64,000 nucleotides of DNA from Aquabacterium lacunae. GTDB lineage: Bacteria; Pseudomonadota; Gammaproteobacteria; Burkholderiales; Burkholderiaceae_C. The translations under genes and the position numbers were made by a program. This document shows positions 47,723-57,637 of the stretch, piece after piece. Every line of letters starts with the position of its first letter. The stretch's first letter is position 1. The notes beneath the pieces were generated by a model, which saw only the letters and a program-made list of their open reading frames with translations, had not been told where the DNA came from and ran no database searches. The DNA is taken from the NCBI RefSeq assembly GCF_004310865.1, contig NZ_SIXI01000002.1:558001-622000 (forward strand), given 5' to 3'.

Positions 47723-48875
47723 GGCGAGCCCCAGCGCCCAGGCCCGTGTCGGCCTCGGGCTTCTTCGAGAACTTCCACATGTGCGCCACGTAGTTGCGAA
47801 TGGCATGGCCCCAGGTCTTGTTGACCTGGTAGTTCAGACCGTACTTCTGGCACACGGCACGCACGTCTTTCGACATGGCCGGGTAATGGCGCGACGGGAT
47901 GTCGGGGAACAGGTGGTGCTCGACCTGGTAATTCAGGTGGCCCCACAAGATGCTCATGCGGCGCGAGCCCTTGAAGTTGACCGACGAATCGAGCTGGCTG
48001 ATGTACCAGTGGCCGCGGTGCTTCAAGGCCTCTTCAGGTTGCAGGGGTGCCGTGAAGTGGGTGGCCTGGATGGTCATCGCGATCCAGTAATTGTTGATGC
48101 CATCGGCCAGCATGTTGCCCAGGAACACCTTCCAGAACGAGAACCCCGTGGCGAGAGCCAGCAAGGGGAACACCAGGTATTCCTTGAAGGTCACGCGCAG
48201 CACCGAGCGCCAGCGGCGCTTTTCAAGATCGGCCACCGTCTGGCCCGGGTGGTCGACCGTGGCGTAGCCCTTGTTGCCCTCGGGGAACTTCCTGGCACGG
48301 TCACGCTGGCCGAACCCCAGGTTCTGGTTGTTGAACCCGTACAAAATCTGCGGGTACACCCACAGCAGGTAGATGGGCACCTGCCAGCGGTGAATGGGGT
48401 TCCACGGCGTCTGGTCGTTCATGCGCAGGATGCCGTGGTTCAGGTCGGGGTCCTTCTCGAACACATTGGTGTGCACATGGTGCAGCGCGTTGTGTTCGCG
48501 GCGCCAGCCCTCTTCGTCCACCGGAGCCTTCCACTTGAAATTGCGCGAGTGGAACTGCGGGATCTCGGGGAAGCCGTCGTACTGCCCATGCAGCACGTTG
48601 TGCCCGATTTCGATGGCTTCGATGTTGCGGTGCAACCAGACGAAGAACACGCCCAGCGAGAACATGATGGGCTCTTTGCTGACCCACAGCAGGCCACGCC
48701 CTAGCACCTCGAAGCGGCGCGACCAGCTGCGCAACCCCTTGATGTACGCCACATCGTCAGGGCCCAGCTGCTCGCGGTACTTGCGCTTGATGGCCTCGAA
48801 TTCGGCCTCGATCTGGTCGTACAGGGCCAGCTGGGCACTGGCCACAGCAGCCTGTTCAGTGGGATGTTGATTCAT
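47715..48875 (-). CDS. membrane fatty-acid (acyl-CoA) desaturase
   Basis: A 386-residue membrane di-iron desaturase. The three histidine boxes are HNVLHGQ, HNALHHVH and QVEHHLFPDIPSRHY, flanked by four hydrophobic segments. It introduces a double bond into acyl chains, probably delta-9, drawing electrons from the reductase encoded immediately downstream. ATG 48875 gives MNQHPTEQ; the longer open frame upstream runs through the inverted repeats of the control region. Confidence 0.9.
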   Translation of the reverse strand: MNQHPTEQAAVASAQLALYDQIEAEFEAIKRKYREQLGPDDVAYIKGLRSWSRRFEVLGRGLLWVSKEPIMFSLGVFFVWLHRNIEAIEIGHNVLHGQYDGFPEIPQFHSRNFKWKAPVDEEGWRREHNALHHVHTNVFEKDPDLNHGILRMNDQTPWNPIHRWQVPIYLLWVYPQILYGFNNQNLGFGQRDRARKFPEGNKGYATVDHPGQTVADLEKRRWRSVLRVTFKEYLVFPLLALATGFSFWKVFLGNMLADGINNYWIAMTIQATHFTAPLQPEEALKHRGHWYISQLDSSVNFKGSRRMSILWGHLNYQVEHHLFPDIPSRHYPAMSKDVRAVCQKYGLNYQVNKTWGHAIRNYVAHMWKFSKKPEADTGLGAGARHA

Positions 48876-48912
48876 GTTTGGAATGCGAAAGCGAGCGGGG
48901 GCCATCTGCCAT

Positions 48913-48968
48913 GACAACCAAGCAGTTGTCTGGCGCGCGAGCGTAACAGGCCGCCGGAATATACCGGC
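48913..48968. promoter_or_regulatory. two inverted repeats upstream of the desaturase operon
   Basis: GACAAC-N6-GTTGTC (48913-48930) and GCCGG-N6-CCGGC (48953-48968, centre AATATA) are inverted repeats with the same six-base spacer, 38 to 93 bases upstream of the desaturase start. The AT-rich centre of the second could be part of a -10 box on the minus strand. They may be operators of a lipid-responsive repressor, but no regulator gene is adjacent. Confidence 0.4.
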
Positions 48969-49040
48969 CAATGACTATCCCCTAGCCCCCCTGCAACAGA
49001 CGGTTGGAAAACCGCCAGCCGGAGGCACCGATTCGAGGGT

Positions 49041-52000
49041 TCAAGGCGTCTGGCGAAGCTCCGGGCCAGCCGCTGGCAAAGCGCGGCGGCGGTTGAGCAG
49101 GCCCACCAGGTCATCGACCAGCGTGAACACCACCGGGATCACCAGCAGGCTCAGGAAGGTCGAGGTGATCAGGCCGCCGATCACGACGATGGCCATGGGC
49201 GCCCGGAAGCTGGGGTCGACGCCAATGCCCAGGGCGATCGGCATCATGCCGGCACCCATGGCGATGGTGGTCATGACGATGGGGCGGGCGCGCTTGCGGC
49301 ACCCGTCGATCACGGCTTCCCAGCGGCTCAGGCCATGCTCGTGCCGAGCGATCAGCACGTAATCGACCAGCAAGATGGAGTTCTTGGTGGCGATGCCCAT
49401 CAGCATGATCATGCCGATCATGGCGGGCATGCTGAAGGCCGTGTGCGTGACGTACAGCGCCAGGAAGGCGCCAGGCACCGACAGCACCAGCGCCACCAGG
49501 ATGGTGAGCGGCTGCACGAAACCCTTGAACAGCAACACCAGCACGATGTAGATGCACAGCACGCCGGTGCCAATGGCCAGCATGAAGCTGGCGAACAGCT
49601 CGCCCATGGCCTCGGCATCGCCCACGGCCGTGACCATCACGCCGGGGGGCAGCTTTTTCAGGCTGGGCAAGGCCAGGGCCTGACGCTCGACCTCGCCCAG
49701 GGGCTGCTGGTTCAGCTCGACCTCGAAGTTGATGTTGCGCTGCCGGTCGTAGCGGTCGATCTGGGCCGGGCCACTGCCCAGCGACAGGTCGGCCACATTG
49801 CCCAGCGGCACAGGGCCGCGCGCGCCGGGCACGGGCAGGCGCGAGAGCAGCTCCAGGTCGGTGCGGGCCTCGTCTTTCAGGCGCACCACGATCGGCACCT
49901 GACGCTGGCTGAGGTTGAGCTTGGCCAGCGACTGGTCGAAATCGCCCAGGGTGGCCACACGGATGGCATCGGCCATGGCCGCGGTGCTGACACCCAGATC
50001 GGCAGCACGGGCCGGGTCAGGGCGGATGATCAGTTCAGGGCGCACCAGGCTGGAGGTGCTGGTGACATTGCCGATGCCGGGGATGGTGCGCAACTCGCGC
50101 GCCACCACTTCGGCATGGCGCCCCAGCGCCTCGCCGTCTTCGCTGGCCAGCACCAGCACGTACTTTTCGGCCGAGCCGCCAAAGCCGATGTTCACGCGCA
50201 CACCCGGCAGGTCGACCAGGGCCTTGCGCAGGTCGCCTTCGATGTCCTGCTTGCTGATGCCCGGGCGCTCGTTGCGGTGGGTCATGTTCAGCGTCAGCAC
50301 GGCCTTGCGCACTTCCGACACGCCCATCGACATGAAGGGGTCAGAGCCCGCGGCACCGCCGCCGATGGTGGTGTACACCATCTTCACCTGTGGGTGGCGC
50401 GACACCACCTGGCGGGCCTGCTCGGCCACGGCCTGGGTCTGCGCCAGCGTGCTACCCGGCGGCAGCGTCAGTGTGACCTGGGTTTGCGACAGGTCGTCGG
50501 GCGGGATGAAGCCCGTGGGAAGCTGGGTGACCAGGAAGAAGCTGCCCACGGTGAAGCCCACCACGGCCAGCATGGTCAGCAGCCGGTGCTTGAGGCACCA
50601 GGCGGCCCAGACCAGGTAGATGCTCATCCAGCGGGGCTCGCTTTCCTCATGGCGCGGTGGCTTGAGCAGGTAGGCCGCCATCATGGGCGTGAGCATGCGG
50701 GCGACCACCAGCGAGAAGAACACGGCAATGGCCGCCGTCCAGCCGAACTGCACGAAGAACTTGCCGGCCACGCCGCTCATGAAGGCGGTGGGCAGGAACA
50801 CGGCGATCAGGGTGAAGGTGGTGGCGATCACGGCCAGACCGATCTCGTCGGCCGCCTCGCGTGCGGCTTCCAGTGGCGTCTTGCCCATGCGCAGGTGGCG
50901 CATGATGTTTTCGATCTCGACGATGGCGTCGTCGACCAGGATGCCCACCACCAGCGACAGCGACAGCAGCGTCACCACGTTGATGCTGAAGCCCGAGAAA
51001 TACATGACGCCGAAAGCCGGCAGCACCGACAAGGGCAAGGCCGTGGCCGACACCAGCGTGGCCCGCCAGTCACGCAGGAAGAACCACACCACCACGATGG
51101 CCAGGAAAGCGCCTTCGTACAGCAGGTACATCGAGCCTTCGTAGTTTTCTTCGACCGGGGTGACGAAGTTGAAGGCCTCGGTGATGACCAGGTCGGGATG
51201 GGCCTTGCGGATCTCGTCCAGCCGGGCGGCCACGCCCTGGGCCACATCGACCTCGCCGGCCTTGAGGGCGCGCACGATCTCGAAGGCCACCACGGGCTTG
51301 CCGTCGAGCTGGGCGGTGGTGCGGCGTTCGGCCACGGTGTCCTGCACATCGGCCACGTCGCCCAGGCGCACACGGCGCCCGTCGGCCAGGGTGATGTCCA
51401 GGCGCGCCAGCTCTTCGGCCGACGACACCGTGCCCACGGTGCGCACGGCCTGTTCGCCACGCGCCAGGTCCATGCGGCCGCCCGAGGCGTCCTGCTGGAT
51501 GCTGCGCAACTGGCGGGATATGTCGGCCGCCGTCACCTGCAGGGCCAGCATGCGGGCGGGGTCGAGCGCCACGCGCACCTCCCGCGTGACCCCACCCACC
51601 CGAGACACGCTGCCCACGCCCTTGACGGTGAGCATCTGCTTGGTGAGGGTGTTGTCGATGAACCAGGACAGGGCCTCTTCGTCCATGCGAGGTGAGGCCA
51701 GCGTGTAGGTCAGCACCGGCGTGCCGGCCAGGTTCATCTTGGTGATGACCGGGTCGCGCAGGTCACCAGGCAGGTCGGCGCGGATGCGGGACACCGCGTC
51801 GCGCACGTCGTCGACCGCTTCCTGCGTGGGCTTTTCCAGGCGGAATTCGGCCGACACGGTGGCCACTCCATCTTGCACCTTGGTGTAGATGTGCTTGACG
51901 CCCTGCAGCGTGGCGATCGAGTTCTCGATCTTGCGGGCCACCTCGGTTTCGAGCTGGGCCGGCGCAGCCCCGGGCAGCGAAGCCGTGACCACCACGGTGG

Positions 52001-52127
52001 GCAGGTCGATGTCGGGGAAGTTCTGGATCTTCATGCGCTCGAAGCCCAGCAGGCCCACGAGCGACAGCACGATGAACAGCAGGATGGCCGGAATCGGGTT
52101 CCGGATCGACCAGGTCGAAACGTTCAT
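49041..52127 (-). CDS. RND-family efflux pump, inner-membrane subunit
   Basis: A 1028-residue proton-driven transporter with the RND layout of twelve membrane helices and two large periplasmic loops. IRNPIPAILLFIVLSLVGL starts the first helix, and the proton-relay Asp pair is in VVGILVDDAIVEIENI of helix 4. It pairs with the adaptor encoded 10 bases upstream in the same operon. No outer-membrane factor is adjacent, so it probably shares a TolC-like channel. The substrate is unknown. Confidence 0.92.
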   Translation of the reverse strand: MNVSTWSIRNPIPAILLFIVLSLVGLLGFERMKIQNFPDIDLPTVVVTASLPGAAPAQLETEVARKIENSIATLQGVKHIYTKVQDGVATVSAEFRLEKPTQEAVDDVRDAVSRIRADLPGDLRDPVITKMNLAGTPVLTYTLASPRMDEEALSWFIDNTLTKQMLTVKGVGSVSRVGGVTREVRVALDPARMLALQVTAADISRQLRSIQQDASGGRMDLARGEQAVRTVGTVSSAEELARLDITLADGRRVRLGDVADVQDTVAERRTTAQLDGKPVVAFEIVRALKAGEVDVAQGVAARLDEIRKAHPDLVITEAFNFVTPVEENYEGSMYLLYEGAFLAIVVVWFFLRDWRATLVSATALPLSVLPAFGVMYFSGFSINVVTLLSLSLVVGILVDDAIVEIENIMRHLRMGKTPLEAAREAADEIGLAVIATTFTLIAVFLPTAFMSGVAGKFFVQFGWTAAIAVFFSLVVARMLTPMMAAYLLKPPRHEESEPRWMSIYLVWAAWCLKHRLLTMLAVVGFTVGSFFLVTQLPTGFIPPDDLSQTQVTLTLPPGSTLAQTQAVAEQARQVVSRHPQVKMVYTTIGGGAAGSDPFMSMGVSEVRKAVLTLNMTHRNERPGISKQDIEGDLRKALVDLPGVRVNIGFGGSAEKYVLVLASEDGEALGRHAEVVARELRTIPGIGNVTSTSSLVRPELIIRPDPARAADLGVSTAAMADAIRVATLGDFDQSLAKLNLSQRQVPIVVRLKDEARTDLELLSRLPVPGARGPVPLGNVADLSLGSGPAQIDRYDRQRNINFEVELNQQPLGEVERQALALPSLKKLPPGVMVTAVGDAEAMGELFASFMLAIGTGVLCIYIVLVLLFKGFVQPLTILVALVLSVPGAFLALYVTHTAFSMPAMIGMIMLMGIATKNSILLVDYVLIARHEHGLSRWEAVIDGCRKRARPIVMTTIAMGAGMMPIALGIGVDPSFRAPMAIVVIGGLITSTFLSLLVIPVVFTLVDDLVGLLNRRRALPAAGPELRQTP

Positions 52128-52137
52128 GCGCGACCTT

Positions 52138-53313
52138 TCAGCGGGCAGCGGCGGCGGTGGCCGATGCAGCCGATGCAGCCCCCTGAGCAGAACCCACCAC
52201 GCGCACCGGGTCACCATCGACCAGGAAGCCCACGCCGGCGGCCACCACATCGGTGTTGGCCTCCAGGCCCTGCACCACTTCGACGCGATCACCCTGGCGG
52301 CGACCGACCTGCACCTTGGCCTGCTGGGCCACACCGTCGCGCACCACGAAGACGTAGGCGAACCCATCTTTGAGCAGCACGGCCGTCTGCGGCAGGTGCA
52401 ACGCGGCGCTGCGGGTGATCTCGAAGCGGCCGCTGGCGAACATGCCGGCCTTCAGGCCGCTGGCCTGGGTGGCTGCCACGGGCAGGTCGACCTGCACCAT
52501 GCCGTTGCGCGTGCTGGCGTCGACCGTCGGGGCCACAGCCCGCACCCGGCCCGTCACCGGCGCACCGGCAGGGCCTTGCAATACCACGTCCATGCCCGGG
52601 CGAATGCGTGCCAGATCGGCCGACGGCACTTCAGCCCGCCACTCCAGGCGGGCCTGACGGATCAGGCGGAACAGCTCCTGCCCGGGTTGGGCGGTGCTGC
52701 CGGCGGTGGCTGCACGGCTGGAAATCAGGCCATCGTCAGGGGCCACGATGCGGCTTTGCCCCAGGCGCAGTTCCTGGGCGGCCACCTGGGCTTTCAGGGC
52801 CTCGACACGGGCCTGGGCAGTCTGCAGGGCCGTCAAGGCGCGCTGCAACTCCTGGGCGCTGACGGCATCGCTGTCGCGCAAGGTGCGCGAACGCTCGGCA
52901 TTGGCCTGAGCCTCGAACTGCAGGGCCTGCGCTTCGCTGACCTGGGCACGCAGCGCCAGCAGTTCAGCCTGCAGCCCGTCCTGCCGCAGCACGGCGAGCA
53001 ACTGGCCCTTGCGCACCACGTCACCCACATTGACCAGCACGTCGGTCAGGCGCACGCCACCCACCTCGGCGCCCACGATGACTTCCTGCCAGGGAGCTAC
53101 TGCGCCATGGGCCGACAACTGGGCCACCCACTCGCTGCGTTCGGGCCGCACGGTCTGCACCGTGAGCGCCGCCTTGGCCGCCGATGCGGCGCTGGCAGCG
53201 CCCGCCGGGGCCGAGGTGTCTGAACCGCAAGCCGAGAGCCAAACAGCCAAGGCGCCGGTGCAGGCGAAGGTGAACACAGGCTTCATGCGTTTGCAGAACG
53301 AGGGCTTCGACAT
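52138..53313 (-). CDS. RND efflux periplasmic adaptor (membrane fusion protein)
   Basis: A 391-residue lipoprotein with a signal peptide ending in LSAC, whose Cys would be lipidated. The barrel-sandwich halves (VGDVVRKGQLLAVL and APDDGLISSRAATAGS) surround a coiled-coil hairpin (about residues 110-185), followed by beta-barrel and membrane-proximal domains. AGGGAACC precedes the ATG at 53313. It links the RND pump to an outer-membrane channel. The C-terminus is an Ala-rich tail. Confidence 0.9.
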   Translation of the reverse strand: MSKPSFCKRMKPVFTFACTGALAVWLSACGSDTSAPAGAASAASAAKAALTVQTVRPERSEWVAQLSAHGAVAPWQEVIVGAEVGGVRLTDVLVNVGDVVRKGQLLAVLRQDGLQAELLALRAQVSEAQALQFEAQANAERSRTLRDSDAVSAQELQRALTALQTAQARVEALKAQVAAQELRLGQSRIVAPDDGLISSRAATAGSTAQPGQELFRLIRQARLEWRAEVPSADLARIRPGMDVVLQGPAGAPVTGRVRAVAPTVDASTRNGMVQVDLPVAATQASGLKAGMFASGRFEITRSAALHLPQTAVLLKDGFAYVFVVRDGVAQQAKVQVGRRQGDRVEVVQGLEANTDVVAAGVGFLVDGDPVRVVGSAQGAASAASATAAAAR

Positions 53314-53476
53314 GGTTCCCTGAAGGTGAAAATGGGGCAGCCCGCCACCATACCGCACAGACTGGGGTTCCCGGACGACATGCGGCGGCTGCGTCAGCAC
53401 CGCGGTGGTGCGCGTGGCAAGATGGTAGTGCATGTGCACTCATCGCCGACCCTCTGGGGTCTGCAGGCCCTCACCC

Positions 53477-54382
53477 ATGACCGCCACCAACCGCCCGCTG
53501 GATCTGCAACCCTGGGCCTGGGACACCGGGCACGATTTCACCCTGCGGGGCTGGCACTCGGTGCCCAGCGGCAAACCTTTGCTGCACGTTCTGCACGGCA
53601 ACAGCTTTTGCGGACGGGTGTACGAGCCCTTGCTGCGCCGGTTGTCGGCCCATGTCGACCTGTGGCTGTGTGACGTGCAGGGCCACGGCGACACCGACCT
53701 GGGCGGGCGCTTCAAGGGCTGGAACCTCAATGCGGCCCTGGCGGCCGACGCCTTCGAGACGCTGCGCAAGCCCTTCGGGGCCGTGCCGCGCATCGCGCTG
53801 GGCCACAGCTTCGGGGGCGTGCTCACCCTGCTGATGATGGCCGAGCGCCCCGCCCTGTTCCAGCGCGCCGCCGTGATGGACCCGGTGATCTTCCCGGCGG
53901 CCATGGCCCTGGCCATGACGATGGCCGAAGCCACCGGCATGGCGCAACACAGCCCGCTGGCCCGCGCGGCCCGCAAGCGCCGCCACCAATGGCCCAGCCG
54001 GCAAGACGCCATCGACAGCCTGCGAGGCCGCGGCACCTACAAGGGCTGGAGCGACGAGGCGCTGGCCGCCTTCGGCGAGCACGCCCTGCGCCCAGCCGCC
54101 AACGGCGAAGGGGTGGAGTTGAAATGCCCGCCCAGCCGAGAGGCCGAGGTGTTCGCCAGTGCGCCGGTGGGCCTGTGGTCGGCCCTGCGCCGCGTGAACA
54201 CGCCCACGCTGCTGCTGCACGCCAGCGACAGCTTCCCATTCATCCTGCCGTCGGCGCGCCAGTTAGGCGCCAGCAACCGGCAGGTCACGGTGGAAGAGTT
54301 TCCGGGCAACCACTGTTTCATGCAGTGCGACCCGGACGCTGCAGCCCGACGGCTGCAGGTCTGGTTCAACGAGGCCCGCTGA
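53477..54382 (+). CDS. alpha/beta hydrolase
   Basis: A 301-residue hydrolase. HGNSFCG forms the oxyanion region, the nucleophile Ser111 lies in ALGHSFGG, and the catalytic His is in EFPGNHCFMQ near the C-terminus; Asp in LLLHASDSFPF is a likely third member. There is no signal peptide, so it is cytoplasmic. The substrate cannot be judged. It ends three bases before the convergent DHH gene. Confidence 0.85.
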   Translation: MTATNRPLDLQPWAWDTGHDFTLRGWHSVPSGKPLLHVLHGNSFCGRVYEPLLRRLSAHVDLWLCDVQGHGDTDLGGRFKGWNLNAALAADAFETLRKPFGAVPRIALGHSFGGVLTLLMMAERPALFQRAAVMDPVIFPAAMALAMTMAEATGMAQHSPLARAARKRRHQWPSRQDAIDSLRGRGTYKGWSDEALAAFGEHALRPAANGEGVELKCPPSREAEVFASAPVGLWSALRRVNTPTLLLHASDSFPFILPSARQLGASNRQVTVEEFPGNHCFMQCDPDAAARRLQVWFNEAR

Positions 54383-54385
54383 AAC

Positions 54386-55363
54386 TCAGCTCTGGGCCAG
54401 GTCGGCCGCGGCCTGGCTGGCCTGCTCGGCCCCACGCGCGGAATTGGACCAGAAGGTGCCCGACAGCAATTCGGGCAGGCGCTCCTTGCCCATGCGGAAA
54501 CCGCAGGCCAGCGGGTGCCCGCCACCGCCCATGGCCTCGGCCAGCGGGATGGCATTGAACGGGGCCTGGGCACGCAGGCCCACCTTCACGGTGCCGTCTT
54601 TCGAGACGCTCCACAGCAGGGCAAAGGTGCCGCACTGCGCCGACAGCATGTTGCCCACTTCACTGGTGAAGGCGCCGGGGCAGTTCACCATCACGCCGGT
54701 GTGGCCGTCGAAGACCAACGGGGCTGCCCCCTCGGAGATGTCCTTGCACAGGGCCAGGAACTTCTCGTTCATGGCCGTGCCGCGCTGGGTGAAGGCGGCC
54801 GACTCTTCCGGGGTGAAGGCGGCGATCTGGGCCCAGCGCTCGAACTCGTTGGGCTCCAGGTCAAGTGCGGCCAGGAAGGCTGCGCTGTCGGGGAAAGCCC
54901 AGGTCCAGAGGTCGCGGTCCTGGATGAAGCGCACCAGATCGGGGACGGCCCGCTCGGGGAAGAAGAACTTCCAGGCCAGCATGGCCCCCGACTGGTTCAT
55001 GTCGAAGTGGATCGCGCCGCATCGGCACTGGAACTGGCCCAGCTTGTCGTAGGCGCTCTTGTGGTGGTCGAGCATGACCAGTTTGGCGGCCTGCTCGTCG
55101 AGCGCCTGCATGATGCCAGTCTCGAACGAGAAGTCGAGGATGTACACCGCACGGCCCTGCACCGGGGGCAGGTCTTCGAGGCTGCCGACCTTGCCGTGGC
55201 TCACGCCCACGTACTCGCCCTGCCCGTCGAAATACAACCAGGCGGCCAGCGCAGCGCCAAAACCATCGGGGCACTTGCCGTGATACAGCACCAGGGGGTT
55301 GGGGTCATCGCGGGACGGCTGAACCGCCAGCCCGGGCAGGGAGGTGAAAAGACCAGTGCTCAT
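54386..55363 (-). CDS. DHH-family phosphoesterase
   Basis: A 325-residue protein with the DHH domain (YHGKCPDGFGAALAAW, ILDFSFE, MLDHHKSA) and a C-terminal DHHA1 domain with GGGGHPLACGFRMG. The layout resembles nano-RNase or cyclic-dinucleotide phosphodiesterases, but the spacing of motifs is that of a large uncharacterised bacterial group acting on nucleic-acid or nucleotide phosphates. ATG 55363 was chosen as the first codon giving plausible sequence. Confidence 0.85.
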   Translation of the reverse strand: MSTGLFTSLPGLAVQPSRDDPNPLVLYHGKCPDGFGAALAAWLYFDGQGEYVGVSHGKVGSLEDLPPVQGRAVYILDFSFETGIMQALDEQAAKLVMLDHHKSAYDKLGQFQCRCGAIHFDMNQSGAMLAWKFFFPERAVPDLVRFIQDRDLWTWAFPDSAAFLAALDLEPNEFERWAQIAAFTPEESAAFTQRGTAMNEKFLALCKDISEGAAPLVFDGHTGVMVNCPGAFTSEVGNMLSAQCGTFALLWSVSKDGTVKVGLRAQAPFNAIPLAEAMGGGGHPLACGFRMGKERLPELLSGTFWSNSARGAEQASQAAADLAQS

Positions 55364-55450
55364 GGTGCGCCGAAGGTTGAGGCCGGCACGAAGCCGACAG
55401 AACGCAGGAAGGGGCCGCATGGGCCCCGCAACCTTCAAGGATAAGCGCAA

Positions 55451-55792
55451 TCAGGCCGCCAGGGCGCGGCGCTGCATCACGAAACTCACCCAGCGATCGA
55501 GCAGCACGCGGCGGCCGCTGTGCACCTCGACCGCCTCGGCGATCCGGTTGAGCTTGACACGCAGCAGCCCCTGGCCACCCTGACCGTCGCCACGCGGCGC
55601 AGCCTGCAGCAGCACGGTTCGGTCGTGCGGGGCATAGCCCTGCACATCGGCCACCACTTTCTGCAGCTGGCCGTTGGGGTCGATGTAAAGGACCGACCAG
55701 CGCCCCAGGGTGTCGGGGCTCGCCTGTCGGCCGGCCACGAGCTTGCGAGCCAGGTGGCTCACGAGCTGCAAGGGGGCAAAGGCGTGGGTCAT
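55451..55792 (-). CDS. hypothetical protein
   Basis: A 113-residue soluble protein upstream of the DHH gene on the same strand, with an 87-base gap. It has alternating hydrophobic and basic stretches (RWSVLYIDPNGQLQKVV, LLRVKLNRIAEAVEV) suggesting a small beta-rich fold. No known family is recognised. It could be cotranscribed with the DHH gene. Confidence 0.65.
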   Translation of the reverse strand: MTHAFAPLQLVSHLARKLVAGRQASPDTLGRWSVLYIDPNGQLQKVVADVQGYAPHDRTVLLQAAPRGDGQGGQGLLRVKLNRIAEAVEVHSGRRVLLDRWVSFVMQRRALAA

Positions 55793-55937
55793 GGGGTGAA
55801 CCTGAACAAGGTGTGCGTGTCTCTGAACGTCACACGGATGTTAGAGAAATCGCAACCTCTTGTAACCCCCGCTGGCGAGTGCCCCAGGACGGGGGGGAGC
55901 CCCCCTGAATCAGGTCTTTGCGTTCAGGCGCTTGCGT

Positions 55938-57068
55938 TCAGGCCCGTGCACGCTGCGGCACCTTGCCCAGCACCGCCTCATGCAATTGGTCGAGCGGCAT
56001 GACGTGGTCGGCTGCACCGAGCTTGATGGCCTCCTTGGGCATGCCGAACACCACGCAGCTGGCTTCGTCTTGCGCATAGGTGATGGCGCCGGCCTGGTGC
56101 ATCTCGAGCAGGCCCCGTGCGCCGTCGTCGCCCATGCCGGTCATGATGATGCCGGTGGCGTTGCGGCCAGCGCACTGGGCCACCGAGGTGAACAGCACGT
56201 TCACGCTGGGGCGGTGGCGCGACACGGGCGGGCCGTCCTTGATGACGGCGTAGTAGTAGGCCCCTTGCCGGCGCACCTGCAGGTGGCGCCCGCCCGGTGC
56301 GATCAAGGCCTGGCCGGGCAGCACACGGTCGCCGTCGTCGGCCTGTTTCACACGGATCTGGCACACCGAATCCAGCCGTGAAGCAAAGGCCTGGGTGAAC
56401 TGTTCGGGCATGTGCTGCACCACCACCACGCCCGGGCAGTTCAGGGGCAGGCGCCCCAGCAGCACCTCCAGGGCCTGTGTGCCCCCGGTCGAGGTGCCGA
56501 TGGCCACGATGCGTTCGGTGGTCTCGACCATGGCGCGCTGCACGGGCGTGCCCAGCAGGGCTGCGGCGTGCACGGTCTGGCCCGCAGGGTCCGCATGGCG
56601 CGCGGTTGGCACGGGCGCCGGCGCCGCAGGGGCAGACGCCCTGCGCGACAGCGCGGTCATGTTGGCGCCCGCAGCCGCCTTGACGGTGTTGACCAGGTGC
56701 TGCCCGCTGCTTTGCAGGTGGTCCTTCAGGCCGGTGGTCGGCTTTTCCACGATCTCGAAGGCACCGGCCTGCAGCGCCTCCAGCGTGGTGGGCGCACCTT
56801 TGGTGGTCAATGTGGAGCAGATCACCACCGGCGTGGGCCGTTTGCCCATGATCTGGCGCAGGAAGGTGATGCCGTCCATGCGTGGCATTTCCACATCCAG
56901 CACGATCACGTCGGGCCAATGCTGCTCCATGGCGCGCATGGCAAACAGCGGGTCCGAATACGTGCCCAGCAATTCGATGGCAGGGTCGGCCTGCAGCAGG
57001 CCGCCCACCACCTGGCGGACCACCGCCGAGTCGTCGACCACCATGGCCTTGATGCGTCCGCTTCGCAT
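55938..57068 (-). CDS. cheB: chemotaxis response regulator methylesterase CheB
   Basis: A 376-residue protein with an N-terminal receiver domain ([14 protein letters not shown], phosphoacceptor Asp in [13 protein letters not shown]) and a C-terminal methylesterase domain ([11 protein letters not shown] with the active Ser, VVQHMPEQF with His, [13 protein letters not shown] with Asp). It removes methyl groups from chemoreceptor glutamates. The gene starts two bases after cheD ends. It is the last gene of the visible chemosensory operon. Confidence 0.95.
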   Translation of the reverse strand: MRSGRIKAMVVDDSAVVRQVVGGLLQADPAIELLGTYSDPLFAMRAMEQHWPDVIVLDVEMPRMDGITFLRQIMGKRPTPVVICSTLTTKGAPTTLEALQAGAFEIVEKPTTGLKDHLQSSGQHLVNTVKAAAGANMTALSRRASAPAAPAPVPTARHADPAGQTVHAAALLGTPVQRAMVETTERIVAIGTSTGGTQALEVLLGRLPLNCPGVVVVQHMPEQFTQAFASRLDSVCQIRVKQADDGDRVLPGQALIAPGGRHLQVRRQGAYYYAVIKDGPPVSRHRPSVNVLFTSVAQCAGRNATGIIMTGMGDDGARGLLEMHQAGAITYAQDEASCVVFGMPKEAIKLGAADHVMPLDQLHEAVLGKVPQRARA

Positions 57069-57069
57069 G

Positions 57070-57630
57070 TCACACCTCCGAAGGGCCCAGGCGGCCGCCG
57101 TGGGCAATGTTGAGGGCGCCGTCTGCCAGCCCGAAACTCAGGCGGCGCACCACACGCCCCCCGACATCCATCTGCATGGGGTTCACACCGTGCGCGTCCA
57201 GCCATGCCTGGGCTTTGCGCACATTGGACGCCCCGATCGACGAGTCGTGCGCGGTGGCCCCGCCCACCAAGGCGATGTCCAGGCTGCGCATGGGGCAGTG
57301 GTGGGCATGAAAGTGCTGTGCCATCCAGTCAAGGGCCTCGTCCACGTAATGCCCGGCCGACATGGCGGGCACTGCACGCGGCAAAGGCCGTGTCGGCAGC
57401 AGGCAGTGGCACATGGCCCCCAGGCTGAGCCGGGGCGACCACATCACCACCGACACGCACGAGCCCAGCATGGTGCTGACCTTGTGTGGGCCGGCCCCGA
57501 AGAACCAGTCACCGGGCCTCAGGAACACCGAGGCCTGCCCATTGAGGCCTTCGTCCACCATGCCGGTGGTCTCGAAAGAACGTGCCCGCGTGCCCTGCCC
57601 TGAATCAGAGGGCTGGCGCCTGCGGGTCAC
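57070..57630 (-). CDS. cheD: chemoreceptor glutamine deamidase CheD
   Basis: A CheD of 163-186 residues, depending on the start. The catalytic Cys is in [11 protein letters not shown] and the His in [11 protein letters not shown]-type context, with VGGATAH later. It deamidates receptor glutamines so that CheR can methylate them. GTG 57630, eight bases after the cheR stop, and ATG 57561 are both possible starts; the second gives a more typical N-terminal length. Part of the operon cheA-mcp-mcp-cheR-cheD-cheB. Confidence 0.88.
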   Translation of the reverse strand: MTRRRQPSDSGQGTRARSFETTGMVDEGLNGQASVFLRPGDWFFGAGPHKVSTMLGSCVSVVMWSPRLSLGAMCHCLLPTRPLPRAVPAMSAGHYVDEALDWMAQHFHAHHCPMRSLDIALVGGATAHDSSIGASNVRKAQAWLDAHGVNPMQMDVGGRVVRRLSFGLADGALNIAHGGRLGPSEV

Positions 57631-57637
57631 CGGCTGC

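Noticed and set aside
49335-51695. Plus-strand open frame of nearly 800 codons opposite the RND transporter
   Set aside because: Very rich in His, Gln and Gly with no domain; it is the mirror of RND codon usage, not a gene.
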